Source: Synechococcus sp. UW179A (lineage in GTDB: Bacteria > Cyanobacteriota > Cyanobacteriia > PCC-6307 > Cyanobiaceae). From it: a stretch of DNA of 64,000 nucleotides. The notes under the pieces were generated by a model, which searched no databases, had not been told where the DNA came from, and saw only the letters and a program-made list of their open reading frames with translations. The stretch is from assembly GCF_900473965.1 (NCBI RefSeq), contig NZ_UCNJ01000010.1, positions 1-64,000 of the forward strand. The letters are read 5' to 3'. The position numbers and the translations under genes are program-made. Positions 7,760-16,480 of this stretch are shown in pieces (the first letter of the stretch is position 1; the number at the start of each line of letters is the position of its first letter).

Positions 7760-9121
7760 TCAGGCTTCGGTAAGCACCGAGCGGATTGAGTCCATGAACT
7801 CACTGCGTTGTTTTACCCCACGCCATTGCTGCTTCAGTTGCTTAGCGAAAAACAGCTGAACTGTGGGTGTGCCATTGACTCCAGCCTGCTGAGCAATCTC
7901 CTGATCGGTTTCGATATCGATCTCAATTCCCTGGGCTTCTCCGTGGAGTTCATCCAGCACTCGCTGGAGCTGGGGCTTGAGCACGTGGCAGGGGCCACAA
8001 CTTGGGGAGGTGTAGACCACCAGCAATGGCCTGTTGCTGTCGTGATAAAGCTTTCTCAAGGCATAGCTGCCCTTCTGCCAGAGCGCGTTTGAGTTGTAAG
8101 TCGCTTCAGTTGTTTCAGCTGTGCTCTGCGGCGTCTCTGCCTTGACTGGCTCAGAGTGATCTCGGCTCACCAGTGTGGCCAGATGGTGATGACTGAGCCA
8201 TCGTTCGGCAGCGAGGGCGGCCTGGCAGCCGCTGCCAGCGGCTGTGACTCCCTGACGCCATTCGCCATCAGCAACGTCGCCTGCTGCGAAAACACCCTCC
8301 ATGGAGGTCTCGGGACGACCCGCTTGGGTGATCAAATAACCGATTGGATCGCAGTCGAGCTGGTCGCGAACAAGCTCTGTGTTGGGTGTATGTCCGATGG
8401 CATAAAACATGCCCCGAACAGCCAGCTCCTCATCGAGACCGCTGTCACGCCGATGCAAGTTGAGGCTGCTCAGCCAGTTGTCACCTCGAACGTCACTCAC
8501 TTGAGTGTTCCAGTGCACGCTGATCTGAGGATTGGCCAGAACGCGATCACGCATGGCTGCACTGGCGCGCAAACGGTCTGAGCGCACCAGAAGATGCACA
8601 TGGCTGCCGTATTTGGTGAGATAAACGGCTTCCTCGCAGGCTGAATCACCACCGCCAACCACGGCTAATTGTTCATTGCGAAATTGAGGAGTCGCGCCAT
8701 CGCAAATGGCGCAGGCACTGATGCCCTTACTCCAGAACCGTTCTTCATTCGGCAGTCCAAGGCGGTTGGCACGGGCCCCTGTGGCGATGATCACCGATTG
8801 CGATTCAACAATCAGACCTTCAACTTCAATCCGGTAGGGACGCTGGCTGAGATCAATACGGTCGGCATCAGCTTCAAGCAGCCTTGTTCCCCAGCGCGTG
8901 GCCTGGGCTTTCATTAGATCCATCAGATCTGGACCGAGAACACCGTCTGGAAATCCGGGGAAGTTTTCAACATGGGTGGTGGTCATCAGCTGGCCACCGG
9001 GGATGCCACCTGTCTGAAACCCTGTGATCAGCAAGGGATTGAGATTAGCGCGGGCGGCATAAATGGCAGCGGTATATCCGGCTGGGCCGGACCCCACGAT
9101 CACCAGATTTTCGACCGCCAT
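7760..9121 (-). CDS. ntrC: NADPH-thioredoxin reductase with C-terminal thioredoxin domain (NTRC)
   Basis: A 453-residue fusion of thioredoxin reductase and thioredoxin. The FAD-binding motif GSGPAGYTAAIYAAR is at the N terminus. The reductase redox pair is in CAICDGA (Cys137, Cys140) and the NADPH fold in VGGGDSACEEA. The C-terminal thioredoxin domain carries SPSCGPCHVL (Cys375, Cys378). NTRC passes electrons from NADPH to 2-Cys peroxiredoxins and other targets, linking redox state to light-dark metabolism. The fusion is typical of cyanobacteria and chloroplasts. A linker rich in Ser/Thr/Glu (about residues 315-345) joins the parts. This NTRC should not be confused with the nitrogen regulator of the same name. 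The gene stands alone with about 160 bases upstream. Confidence 0.95.
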   Translation of the reverse strand: MAVENLVIVGSGPAGYTAAIYAARANLNPLLITGFQTGGIPGGQLMTTTHVENFPGFPDGVLGPDLMDLMKAQATRWGTRLLEADADRIDLSQRPYRIEVEGLIVESQSVIIATGARANRLGLPNEERFWSKGISACAICDGATPQFRNEQLAVVGGGDSACEEAVYLTKYGSHVHLLVRSDRLRASAAMRDRVLANPQISVHWNTQVSDVRGDNWLSSLNLHRRDSGLDEELAVRGMFYAIGHTPNTELVRDQLDCDPIGYLITQAGRPETSMEGVFAAGDVADGEWRQGVTAAGSGCQAALAAERWLSHHHLATLVSRDHSEPVKAETPQSTAETTEATYNSNALWQKGSYALRKLYHDSNRPLLVVYTSPSCGPCHVLKPQLQRVLDELHGEAQGIEIDIETDQEIAQQAGVNGTPTVQLFFAKQLKQQWRGVKQRSEFMDSIRSVLTEA

Positions 9122-9195
9122 GCTTATCCGGAGTGACTATGAGTTGACCTTAATCTCTGCAACGTCTTGCTAGCGGGAGCGCCAGGGCGGTCAAT

Positions 9196-9229
9196 TAAAA
9201 AATCTGGGTGGAATTTGTTCCGCCCAGAT
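9196..9229 (-). terminator. Intrinsic terminator, minus strand
   Basis: On the minus strand a 12-base-pair stem (9218-9229 with 9202-9213, one G-T pair) and four-base loop is followed by ATTTTTTAATT. It lies about 55 bases after the stop of the small gene at 9282-9530 and upstream of the NTRC start, so it should end that transcript and insulate the NTRC promoter. Confidence 0.85.
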
Positions 9230-9281
9230 GTACAAATTGGACAAAAAGACTCAAGGATTCATTGCAAATTTAAGGCTTTCC

Positions 9282-9530
9282 TTAGATTTCAATGGCTCCG
9301 TCGGCTGCTCCGTCAAGTTCGAGGTGATGGTGCTTGCCTTGTGTTCGCTGAACGCTTAAGACAGAGTCCTCAAGTAGTTCAGGGTGCTCCCCTAAGCAGG
9401 TGATCCATTCCCTGAATTCCTGCGTGAGTGCATAGCTGTCTTCGTAGCGCTCAGTGCTGTCCAGAACTGCAATCCGGGTTGTTGCCCAGCAGGTGGCAAC
9501 GTTGACTCGACGTTCAATTGCTGCGTCCAT
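9282..9530 (-). CDS. Small hypothetical protein
   Basis: From ATG 9530 the product is 82 residues, starting MDAAIERRVNVATCWATTR, acidic and soluble with helical character (YEDSYALTQEFREWITCLG) and a His cluster (GKHHHLELDG) near the end. The longer frame to 9575 adds 15 unlikely residues. It is followed by a good terminator, supporting a real transcription unit. No family is recognised. Confidence 0.6.
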   Translation of the reverse strand: MDAAIERRVNVATCWATTRIAVLDSTERYEDSYALTQEFREWITCLGEHPELLEDSVLSVQRTQGKHHHLELDGAADGAIEI

Positions 9531-9601
9531 GTCTGTCTCCCAGATGGCGACCAGGCTGATGGTTGGTGGGTCCAAATCAGGCCGGAATTCGCAGAATGTC
9601 G

Positions 9602-9623
9602 CATTTTTTCTTGGGAAAAAATG
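9602..9623. repeat. AT-rich perfect hairpin between two minus-strand genes
   Basis: CATTTTTTC (9602-9610) and GAAAAAATG (9615-9623) are perfect inverted repeats around TTGG. The element starts just past the helicase stop at 9627 and precedes the start of the small minus-strand gene, so it may work as a terminator or processing site. The T-rich stem is atypical for a classical intrinsic terminator. Confidence 0.5.
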
Positions 9624-9626
9624 TTT

Positions 9627-11066
9627 TCAACGCTGCAAAAATCTGGGTAACTGCGGGGTGCGCATGCGAATTACAGCACCTGCGCCGTCCTCAATCGCTT
9701 CCATCGGTAGTGACGGCCCTCGCCAGTCGCCTGCCAAATCGCTGTCGCTGTCCTCTGCTCTTTGCGGCGCTGCAATTCTGTAGGGCTCAGACAGCGACCA
9801 GCTGCGGGCGTACTGCATCAGCAGTGGATCGGCCGGAGCAAAGACATAGGAGGGTTCGCGTGGCACCGCTTCCAGCGAGGCTCTTTCACTGCACATGCGC
9901 ACGGCTCTCGTGATTCCCTGAACGAAACGACTGCGTGTCACAACCGTGGTCAGGTAAGCAACCACCCTGAGTCGTGAGGCATCGAATCCCTCCGCGCACA
10001 TATCAATGCTCACCAGCCAGTCGGCCTCACCGCATTGAAAGCCATTCAGGCGTTCTGGAGCTCCAGGGTCTTGAGAATGCACCAGATCAACCTGATCGCC
10101 CTCCTCCTCCAGTAGCAGGGTGATGCTGCGAGCGTGCTCAATATCGCGGGCGATTACCAGCCCTCCGGCACGTGGATGACGTTTGCGCACGCTTTCGAGC
10201 TTGGTTCGGGCTCTCAGCAGCAGCAGCTGGGCAATGCTGCTGCTGTCGGAAAGACGAATAGCGCGGCGCAGATTTCGCGCTCTCCAGCTTTCCCTCTGCT
10301 CAGCTGATAATGGGGAAACCTCACGGTCAGGCAATCCTTCTTGGCCATGTTCCACCCATCCGTCTTGGAAACGAAATTCCAGAGGACGAACATCGCCAGC
10401 TTCGATCAGTTCTCTCGGTTCCACGGAAAGATCAGGATGGATCTGCTCCACGAGCTGGCCTGCTTCCTCCACCCGCACCCGTCTGGCGGCGCAGAACGCG
10501 AGGTTGTCGGCACGGAAGGGTGTTCCTGTTAAACCGAGTCGCAGGCGGGCATGGCTGCTGAGCTCAAGAAACGTTCGCCCCCAAACAGGCCCGTCGGGTT
10601 CATCGGGGTCTACTCCCAGGTGATGCGCTTCGTCGGCAATGGCCAGAAGCAGTTCCTGGTTCCAGCGGCCGAGTTCGGTTTTCAGCGCTTCCTGCTGACG
10701 CCCGGCACCCTGATAGCTGATCAGCCAACCGTCGGCAGCATCTGAGGCGCTCTTAGGTCCGTTCCAGAGATCAAGTCGCAGACCCAGCTGGGCTGCAGCA
10801 CCCTGCCACTGGCTGAGAATCGAGGTGCGATGACAGAAAATCAGAGCGCGTTGGAGCCTGCCCTCCGACTGCATCACCTGAAAAGACAGCAAAGCGCCAA
10901 GAGTCTTGCCAGCGCCTGGACCGGCGTGAATCAGAACATCACGTGCAGCAGTCGTGCCTGGATCCAGCCGTCTGCGCAGCAGCTGAATGAGCTGCTGCTG
11001 CCATTGCCTAGGCCGAATCGCCCGGGATGAAAGCTCAGCACCAAGAGCAAAGGACGGTGAGTTGAT
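9627..11066 (-). CDS. DEAD/DEAH-box (SSL2-like) helicase, non-standard start
   Basis: A superfamily 2 helicase of up to 479 residues. It has Walker A GPGAGKT preceded by a Q-motif-like RPRQWQQQL, the DEAH box in AIADEAHHLG, SxxG-like TGTPFRADN, and motif VI QGITRAVRMCS. It resembles the XPB/SSL2 branch, which remodels DNA or RNA with ATP. The problem is the start: Walker A lies upstream of the first TTG (10892), and between there and an in-frame TAG at 11093 there is no ATG, GTG or TTG. ATC at 11066 (giving INSPSFALGAEL) is a plausible non-canonical initiation codon; CTG and ATT are alternatives. A truncated product from 10892 would lack ATP binding. A sequence error is also possible. Confidence 0.85.
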   Translation of the reverse strand: MNSPSFALGAELSSRAIRPRQWQQQLIQLLRRRLDPGTTAARDVLIHAGPGAGKTLGALLSFQVMQSEGRLQRALIFCHRTSILSQWQGAAAQLGLRLDLWNGPKSASDAADGWLISYQGAGRQQEALKTELGRWNQELLLAIADEAHHLGVDPDEPDGPVWGRTFLELSSHARLRLGLTGTPFRADNLAFCAARRVRVEEAGQLVEQIHPDLSVEPRELIEAGDVRPLEFRFQDGWVEHGQEGLPDREVSPLSAEQRESWRARNLRRAIRLSDSSSIAQLLLLRARTKLESVRKRHPRAGGLVIARDIEHARSITLLLEEEGDQVDLVHSQDPGAPERLNGFQCGEADWLVSIDMCAEGFDASRLRVVAYLTTVVTRSRFVQGITRAVRMCSERASLEAVPREPSYVFAPADPLLMQYARSWSLSEPYRIAAPQRAEDSDSDLAGDWRGPSLPMEAIEDGAGAVIRMRTPQLPRFLQR

Positions 11067-11162
11067 GGCGACAGGGAAAGATAGGTCTTTCTAACCATTC
11101 CAATCGGTTGCGCCACCCTTAACTTCCGACCATCAGCCCCTGGGGTTCGGCCCCCTGCCGCC

Positions 11163-11339
11163 ATGGCCAGAAGCCTTCTCCGTTATTCGTCCAGTCCTGA
11201 TTCGCGCCGTTGTCTGGAGCGTTGCTGGACCTTGGAGTGCGACCTTGACCCGCTGATTCTTCGGGTGCGCCTGCTCCATGGTCAGGGCCTTCGCCCGCAG
11301 GCGCTGGCGGTGGAGGAGGAGCTTCAGCCGATGTTTTGA
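11163..11339 (+). CDS. Small hypothetical protein (58 residues)
   Basis: ATG at 11163 opens a 58-codon frame beginning MARSLLRYSSSPDSRRCLE and ending VEEELQPMF. The N terminus is basic with several Cys (RRCLERCWTLECD) and the C terminus acidic. It lies in the otherwise empty space between the helicase start and the next minus-strand gene. Codon use looks coding. No membrane span or known domain is visible. Confidence 0.55.
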   Translation: MARSLLRYSSSPDSRRCLERCWTLECDLDPLILRVRLLHGQGLRPQALAVEEELQPMF

Positions 11340-11369
11340 AGCTCCATGCCTGATCTTTGAACTAATGCT

Positions 11370-11948
11370 TCAGAGCGATTCGGTGTGATTGCAGAGCAAC
11401 CGCTCCACTTCCATCAAACCCTCTGAAGCGGCCTTCTGAGCACGATCAACTTGGCCGCCTGCTGGTTCCATCATTTTGGATGTGAGGCGATCCATCAGTT
11501 CAGGTCTGTTCTTTTCAAGAAGGGCCATAATCTCCTCGTCGATCAAGTGCCGCACGGCTTCTGCTCGCAGGTGATCGTCTGAAGCTTCATCGAACGTCCC
11601 CTGGACGAGCTCCTGGATGAACAGGCGATGCACCTCACTACTTCGCAGAAAGCTTTCAGTGGCGTTGATGATTCCATCCACCAGGGTGCGATCAGGTTCG
11701 GAATCCAGTTCTCTGAGCTTGAACTCCCAGTCGAGATGACGTCGCTGCCAGCCCGCTGCATGCAGGCTTGGCATCACGGTCTGGGAGAACGTGTCCACCG
11801 ACATTTCATAAATGCGCTCCGCCAGGCGTTCGCACCATTCACGGCCGTGTTCAGCCAGGAGGTGTTCCATGGTGATGCGGTCCACGGCATGACCGCCGTG
11901 GTGGCTGTGGCAGACGCCATCAGGGCATTCGATTGCGGTGAGTCCCAT
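11370..11948 (-). CDS. Conserved hypothetical protein
   Basis: A 192-residue, mainly helical, acidic soluble protein. Near the N terminus is a Cys/His-rich patch (CPDGVCHSHHGGH) that could bind a metal, followed by MEHLLAEHGREWCERLAERIYEM. The rest is charged helices without recognised catalytic motifs. I do not recognise a characterised family; related proteins probably exist in other marine Synechococcus. It is transcribed away from the pntA operon, with about 125 bases between the two starts. Confidence 0.75.
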   Translation of the reverse strand: MGLTAIECPDGVCHSHHGGHAVDRITMEHLLAEHGREWCERLAERIYEMSVDTFSQTVMPSLHAAGWQRRHLDWEFKLRELDSEPDRTLVDGIINATESFLRSSEVHRLFIQELVQGTFDEASDDHLRAEAVRHLIDEEIMALLEKNRPELMDRLTSKMMEPAGGQVDRAQKAASEGLMEVERLLCNHTESL

Positions 11949-12072
11949 GCTGTTGCAGACAGGACCCTTTCCCTAGCTACAGGCTTGAAGCTCAAACCGC
12001 TTCTTCAGAAAAGATGCAGGCCTCCTCAACCCGTGACCTCGTAATCTCGAGTGGGTCGGCGATATCACGATC

Positions 12073-13212
12073 TTGCCCATACTGTTGATTCCGGTGGAGA
12101 CCGCAGCGGGCGAAACCCGCGTTGCGGCCTCTCCGGAAACCGTTAAGAAATTCTCTGCACTCGGCTGCAGGGTCGTCCTCGAGAAAGGTGCTGGACAAAC
12201 TTCTGGCTATCTGGATCAGGCTTATGCCGAGGCTGGAGCTGAACTTGTGCCCTGCGGGGACAGCACGGCCTGGTCTCAAGCTGATCTGTTGCTCTGTGTC
12301 CAGGCACCAGCTGCCAATGCGTTGAGTCAGCTCCGTCGTGGAGCTCTAGTGGTAGGTCTTCTCGCTCCTTACGCGAACACTGTGCTGGCTGCGGCTCTGC
12401 GTCAAGCTGGTCTTTCGGCCATGGCTCTTGAACTGCTTCCTCGCATCAGCCGTGCGCAGTCCGCTGATGCGTTGTCGTCGCAAGCCAACATTGCCGGGTA
12501 CAAGTCGGTGCTCCTGGCTTCGGCGGCGCTGGACCGTTATTTTCCGATGCTGATGACGGCTGCCGGCACCGTGCAGCCAGCTCGTGTTGTGATTCTTGGT
12601 GCCGGAGTGGCAGGCCTGCAGGCGGTTGCCACGGCACGGCGGCTAGGCGCTGTTGTTTATGTGAGCGACATTCGCCCTGCTGTGAAGGAACAGGTGGAAT
12701 CGCTTGGAGCCCGTTTCATCGATCCTCCTGAGATGGAGGACAAGCCTGCTGAGGCCGGTGGCTATGCCAAGCAGGCCTCCGACGCTTTTCTGGCAGCGCA
12801 ACGGCAGCAGCTCTCCGACCAGCTGGCAGAGGCGGATGTGGCCATCTGCACAGCTCAGGTTCCAGGTCGTCGTGCTCCAAGGCTGATTAGTGAGGACATG
12901 CTGGATCGCATGCGTCCGGGAGCCGTCGTTGTGGATCTGGCGGTTGCTCAGGGAGGCAACTGTGCCGACACCGTTCCCGCTGAGACCATTGATCGCAATG
13001 GCGTGAAGCTGATCGGTGCCAACGATCTGCCCTGCACGGTTCCCAATCACGCCAGTGCGATGTACGCCCGCAATTTGTTGGCTTTGCTTCAACCGACCCT
13101 GAAGGATGGTCAGCTCACTCTCGACAGCGAAGACGAGCTGATCGCCGGATGCCTGATCAGTCAGGACGGCACCATCCGCCGTGGAGACGTTCTTACCCCA
13201 GGAGCCAACTGA
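12073..13212 (+). CDS. pntA1: NAD(P) transhydrogenase subunit alpha part 1
   Basis: A 379-residue soluble NAD(H)-binding domain (dI) of proton-translocating transhydrogenase. The N-terminal half begins MPILLIPVETAAGETRVAAS. The Rossmann fold has ILGAGVAGLQAVATARRLGA, followed by VYVSDIRPAVKEQVESLGA. The motif MRPGAVVVDLAVAQGGN is typical of the alanine dehydrogenase/PntA family. Cyanobacteria split PntA into dI and a short membrane part, as here. The start is TTG at 12073. The stop overlaps the next gene start as TGATG. The complete enzyme uses the proton gradient to make NADPH from NADH. Confidence 0.95.
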   Translation: MPILLIPVETAAGETRVAASPETVKKFSALGCRVVLEKGAGQTSGYLDQAYAEAGAELVPCGDSTAWSQADLLLCVQAPAANALSQLRRGALVVGLLAPYANTVLAAALRQAGLSAMALELLPRISRAQSADALSSQANIAGYKSVLLASAALDRYFPMLMTAAGTVQPARVVILGAGVAGLQAVATARRLGAVVYVSDIRPAVKEQVESLGARFIDPPEMEDKPAEAGGYAKQASDAFLAAQRQQLSDQLAEADVAICTAQVPGRRAPRLISEDMLDRMRPGAVVVDLAVAQGGNCADTVPAETIDRNGVKLIGANDLPCTVPNHASAMYARNLLALLQPTLKDGQLTLDSEDELIAGCLISQDGTIRRGDVLTPGAN

Positions 13213-13556
13213 TGCATTCCCTTCTTCTCATGGGTGCGGCCACTGCCTCCCAAACCCCACCTTTGGTGAATGCCCTCTGGGTCCTGCTGCTCGGAAGCCT
13301 CCTCGGCTTCGAATTGATCGGCAAGGTCCCCCCAACGCTGCACACGCCTTTGATGAGCGGTGCCAATGCCATCTCCGGCATCACGATGCTGGCCGCACTC
13401 ACCGCAATCATCAAAGCCGATGGAAGCACCCCTCTCCTCGTTCTCGGCTCGGTCTCCCTTGGTTTTGCTCTTTTCAACGTGATCGGTGGCTTCCTGGTCA
13501 CCGACCGCATGCTCGCCATGTTCAGCCGCAAGCCCGCCCGCAAGGAGAACAGCTGA
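13212..13556 (+). CDS. pntA2: NAD(P) transhydrogenase subunit alpha part 2
   Basis: A 114-residue membrane protein with about four hydrophobic segments, including PLVNALWVLLLGSLLGFELI and VLGSVSLGFALFNVIGGFLV, plus the conserved TPLMSGANAISG loop. It supplies the N-terminal part of the membrane domain (dII) of transhydrogenase. Start and stop are both TGATG overlaps with its neighbours, so the three pnt genes are translated together. A longer in-frame reading from 13149 is just the tail of pntA1 in another frame. Confidence 0.94.
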   Translation: MHSLLLMGAATASQTPPLVNALWVLLLGSLLGFELIGKVPPTLHTPLMSGANAISGITMLAALTAIIKADGSTPLLVLGSVSLGFALFNVIGGFLVTDRMLAMFSRKPARKENS

Positions 13557-14977
13557 TGGAGTTCCTGAACTACGCCATCGACCTCGTCGCCGTTTTGCTG
13601 CTGGCACTGGGCATTAAAGGACTTTCCAAGGTGCGTTCTGCGCGGAGTGCCAATCAGCTCGCCGCAGTGGCCATGGCACTCGCTGTGATTGGACTGCTGA
13701 TCAGTTATCTGGGCACCCCAAGCTTCGATGGACAGGCATGGGCTTGGATCATCGTTGGCTCACTTGTCGGTGGAGTGCTGGGAGCGATCACAGCCCAACG
13801 GGTTCCCATGACCTCCATGCCCGAAACCGTGGCGCTGTTTAACGGCTGCGGCGGCATGTCATCGCTGTTGGTGGCCCTGGCGGCAGCACTCTTCCCAGGA
13901 ACACTCGATGACGGCACTCTCGTGGCGGTTGTGTCGATTGTGATTTCCGTCTTTGTTGGCTCCATCACCTTCACAGGCTCGATCGTGGCAATGGCCAAAT
14001 TGCAGGGCTGGCTTTCAACGCCGCCGTGGATGCAAAGCAAGATCCGCCATCTGGTGAACATTGCCCTGGCCGTTGTTTGTCTTGTGGCGGCGATCAAGCT
14101 GATCGCTTCCGATGGCAGTAGTCAGGCCGGGCTGTGGTTGCTGGTGATCTCCTCTGGCCTGCTCGGCATCGGCGTCACCCTGCCGATCGGCGGCGCAGAC
14201 ATGCCTGTGGTGATCTCTCTGCTGAACAGTTATTCCGGTGTGGCCGCGGCTGCAGCCGGTTTTGTGGTGGGCAGCCAGCTTCTGATCGTGGCGGGTGCCA
14301 TGGTCGGGGCCGCTGGTCTGATCCTCACCCAGGTGATGTGCAACGGCATGAATCGCTCACTGGTCTCGGTGCTGTTTGGTGGAGCGCTGGGGGCTGGCTC
14401 CTCTTCCGGGGGTGGCGGTGGTGAATACACCAACATCACCAGCTGTAGCGTTGAGGAGTGTGCACTCACCCTTGAAGCGGCTGAGCGGGTGGTGATTGTG
14501 CCCGGCTATGGCCTTGCAGTTGCCCAGGCCCAGCACACGCTCAGGGAGGTCACCCGTTCCCTGGAAGCTGCTGGTATTCAGGTTGATTACGCCATTCATC
14601 CCGTGGCTGGGCGCATGCCCGGTCATATGAATGTGCTGCTTGCGGAAGCCGATGTGCCCTATGAGCAGCTGAAGGAAATGGACATCATTAATCCTGATTT
14701 TCCGGCCACGGATGTGGTTCTGGTGTTGGGTGCAAATGATGTCGTCAATCCCCAGGCCAAGAACGACCCTGAATCTCCCCTCTATGGGATGCCAGTGCTT
14801 GATGTTCAGCAAGCCCGCACGGTCTTTGTCGTGAAACGAGGTATGAGTGCTGGATATTCCGGGATCAAGAACGATCTCTTTGAGCTTGCCAACACGTCCA
14901 TGGTGTTCGGTGATGCCAAGAAAGTTCTGGGTGATTTGCTCGGTGAGCTGAAGGAGCTTGGTGTTGGTAAGAAGTGA
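13556..14977 (+). CDS. pntB: NAD(P) transhydrogenase subunit beta
   Basis: A 473-residue protein with an N-terminal half of about eight or nine membrane spans (rest of dII) and a C-terminal NADP(H)-binding domain (dIII). dIII shows VVIVPGYGLAVAQAQHTLRE, the AIHPVAGRMPGHMNVLLAEA loop and VLVLGANDVVNPQA, all typical of PntB. A glycine-rich hinge (SSSGGGGGEY) joins the halves. Proton passage through dII is coupled to hydride transfer from NADH to NADP+. It overlaps pntA2 by TGATG and is followed almost at once by the YheT-type hydrolase gene. Confidence 0.96.
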   Translation: MEFLNYAIDLVAVLLLALGIKGLSKVRSARSANQLAAVAMALAVIGLLISYLGTPSFDGQAWAWIIVGSLVGGVLGAITAQRVPMTSMPETVALFNGCGGMSSLLVALAAALFPGTLDDGTLVAVVSIVISVFVGSITFTGSIVAMAKLQGWLSTPPWMQSKIRHLVNIALAVVCLVAAIKLIASDGSSQAGLWLLVISSGLLGIGVTLPIGGADMPVVISLLNSYSGVAAAAAGFVVGSQLLIVAGAMVGAAGLILTQVMCNGMNRSLVSVLFGGALGAGSSSGGGGGEYTNITSCSVEECALTLEAAERVVIVPGYGLAVAQAQHTLREVTRSLEAAGIQVDYAIHPVAGRMPGHMNVLLAEADVPYEQLKEMDIINPDFPATDVVLVLGANDVVNPQAKNDPESPLYGMPVLDVQQARTVFVVKRGMSAGYSGIKNDLFELANTSMVFGDAKKVLGDLLGELKELGVGKK

Positions 14978-15000
14978 TCAGATCGTTTGAACGGTCTTTG

Positions 15001-16158
15001 ATGGGTTCCCATTTCAGCCTTCAGCCCAACCCCCAGTTGCTCGAGCAACTGGGGGTTGGGACTTATCAACAGCGCTGGCCTTGGTTCGGCGGTGACCTGC
15101 AAACTTTGCGCGACACGATTCGACCGGTTGCCTTACCCGAGGACCAGGCAGAGCCGATTCGGATTGCTGTGCCTGCCCTTGCCAGTGGCGCTGCAGCCGC
15201 CGGCGAGTTGCTGGCCTTTCTGGATCGTCCCCTGCCTACGCCTGGGGGTGATCCCGTGCCTCCACAAGCGCTTGTTCTGGCCCTTCACGGTCTCGGTGGT
15301 TCCAGCCGTCGGGAGGGCCTTCGCCGGCTGGTTCTCAGCCTGCAGAGGCATGGGTTTGCTGTGCTGAGGCTCAATCTGCGGGGAGCCGACCCCGGAAGAG
15401 ATTTGGCTGGTGGCACCTATGCCGCTGCTTGCAATAGTGATTTGCTGCCAGTGATCGCTCGTGCCCGTGAGCTTTGCCGGCAGCTGGCCCCATCCAGTTC
15501 CGTTTTGCCCCTCTTCGGTGCTGGGGTCTCTCTCGGTGGCACGATGCTCCTGAACGGTTGCCTGGCCAGCGCTAAGGAGAGGGCTAAAGCCGGACTTCCC
15601 TCCGATCAGTTGGTGTTTGATGGATTGTTCTGCGCCAGCAGTCCCCTGGATCTAGCTGCCTGCAGCGCCTCAATCGAACGACCGCGCAATCGTGTCTATC
15701 AGCGATGGTTGCTGCAACGTCTGGTGAAACAAACGCTGGCAGATCCCTTCGGCGTGAGCCCGCAGGAGGATCGATCACTGACCCACAGTCCTCCTCGGTC
15801 GATCCGTTCCTTTGATGCAGCAGTCACGGCTCCCCGATGGGGGTTCGATTCCGTCGAGGCCTATTACTCAAAGGCATCTCCCTTGCCGTTTCTGCTCGAT
15901 GATCGGCGCTTATTGCCTCCCACCCTTCTGCTCCAGGCTCTCGATGACCCTTGGGTGCCAGCAGATGGAGCCGAGCGTTTGCTCTCCGTCCTGGCGGTGC
16001 AGCCGGCTGCTCAGCGTGACCCTGTTTCTGTCCTTCTCACCGAGAGAGGCGGACATAACGGTTTCCACGCTCCTGGCGACAGCCTGGAGAGCGGTTGCTG
16101 GTCCGATCGTGTGGCCTCAGCCTGGCTGACCCAACTCAGCGCTGCTAACGCTCGCTGA
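15001..16158 (+). CDS. YheT-type alpha/beta hydrolase
   Basis: About 385 residues of the alpha/beta-hydrolase family related to E. coli YheT. It has the oxyanion loop LALHGLGGSSRREGLRR, the family segment LRLNLRGADPGRD, the nucleophile elbow GAGVSLGGTML, an acid in LDDPWVPADGAE and a late histidine in ERGGHNGFH. The substrate is unknown; relatives act on esters. ATG 15001 was chosen, but a GTG at 14974 overlapping the pntB stop (GTGA) is possible and would couple it to the transhydrogenase operon. Codons for about residues 9-20 are part of a perfect 36-base palindrome. The end overlaps the convergent ferredoxin-like gene by 14 bases. Confidence 0.87.
   Translation: MGSHFSLQPNPQLLEQLGVGTYQQRWPWFGGDLQTLRDTIRPVALPEDQAEPIRIAVPALASGAAAAGELLAFLDRPLPTPGGDPVPPQALVLALHGLGGSSRREGLRRLVLSLQRHGFAVLRLNLRGADPGRDLAGGTYAAACNSDLLPVIARARELCRQLAPSSSVLPLFGAGVSLGGTMLLNGCLASAKERAKAGLPSDQLVFDGLFCASSPLDLAACSASIERPRNRVYQRWLLQRLVKQTLADPFGVSPQEDRSLTHSPPRSIRSFDAAVTAPRWGFDSVEAYYSKASPLPFLLDDRRLLPPTLLLQALDDPWVPADGAERLLSVLAVQPAAQRDPVSVLLTERGGHNGFHAPGDSLESGCWSDRVASAWLTQLSAANAR
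15025..15060. repeat. Perfect 36-bp palindrome
   Basis: The arm CCCAACCCCCAGTTGCTC (15025-15042) is followed without spacer by its exact reverse complement (15043-15060), centred on CTCGAG. It begins 48 bases after the pntB stop and lies in frame within the start of the YheT-type hydrolase (PNPQLLEQLGVG). In RNA it would form a very stable hairpin that could limit read-through from pntB or affect translation of the hydrolase. No T tract follows. Confidence 0.9.
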
Positions 16159-16480
16159 ATGGGCTGCGTCGGATCACCCAGTCCTCACAGGGACGCCCTC
16201 CGATCACGTGCTCTTCGAGAATGCGTCTGATCCGTTCCGGCGTGACGCCTCCATACCAGATTCCATCCGGCCAAATCAGCAGCACTGGACCCTGCTGATC
16301 GCAGGCTCTCAGGCAGTCAGCCTTGCTGCGTAGTACAACACCACCCGGTCGGTCCGGTCGCTCCAGTGCCAGCTCTCGCACGCCTTGCTTGAGGGCCTCC
16401 CAGCTGGCTGCGCCGACGGCAGGATCACAGCATTTTGCTTTGGTGGCTGTTGCACAGAGCAGCAGATGGTGACTGATCAC
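16145..16480 (-). CDS. Thioredoxin-like [2Fe-2S] ferredoxin
   Basis: A 111-residue protein of the thioredoxin-like [2Fe-2S] group. The N-terminal [16 protein letters not shown] holds the first cysteines, and [20 protein letters not shown] holds the second pair, the usual arrangement for cluster binding in this fold. The conserved [18 protein letters not shown] stretch and C-terminal [13 protein letters not shown] also fit the family. Such proteins are small electron carriers with unknown partners. Its ATG overlaps the stop of dxr as ATGA, so it is made together with dxr. Because the later isoprenoid enzymes IspG/IspH need electrons, a link to that pathway is possible (inference). Confidence 0.88.
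   Translation of the reverse strand: MISHHLLLCATATKAKCCDPAVGAASWEALKQGVRELALERPDRPGGVVLRSKADCLRACDQQGPVLLIWPDGIWYGGVTPERIRRILEEHVIGGRPCEDWVIRRSPFSER

Noticed and set aside
13181-13555. Upstream extension of pntB frame
   Set aside because: It overlaps all of pntA2 in another frame; the TGATG junction at 13556 is the normal start.
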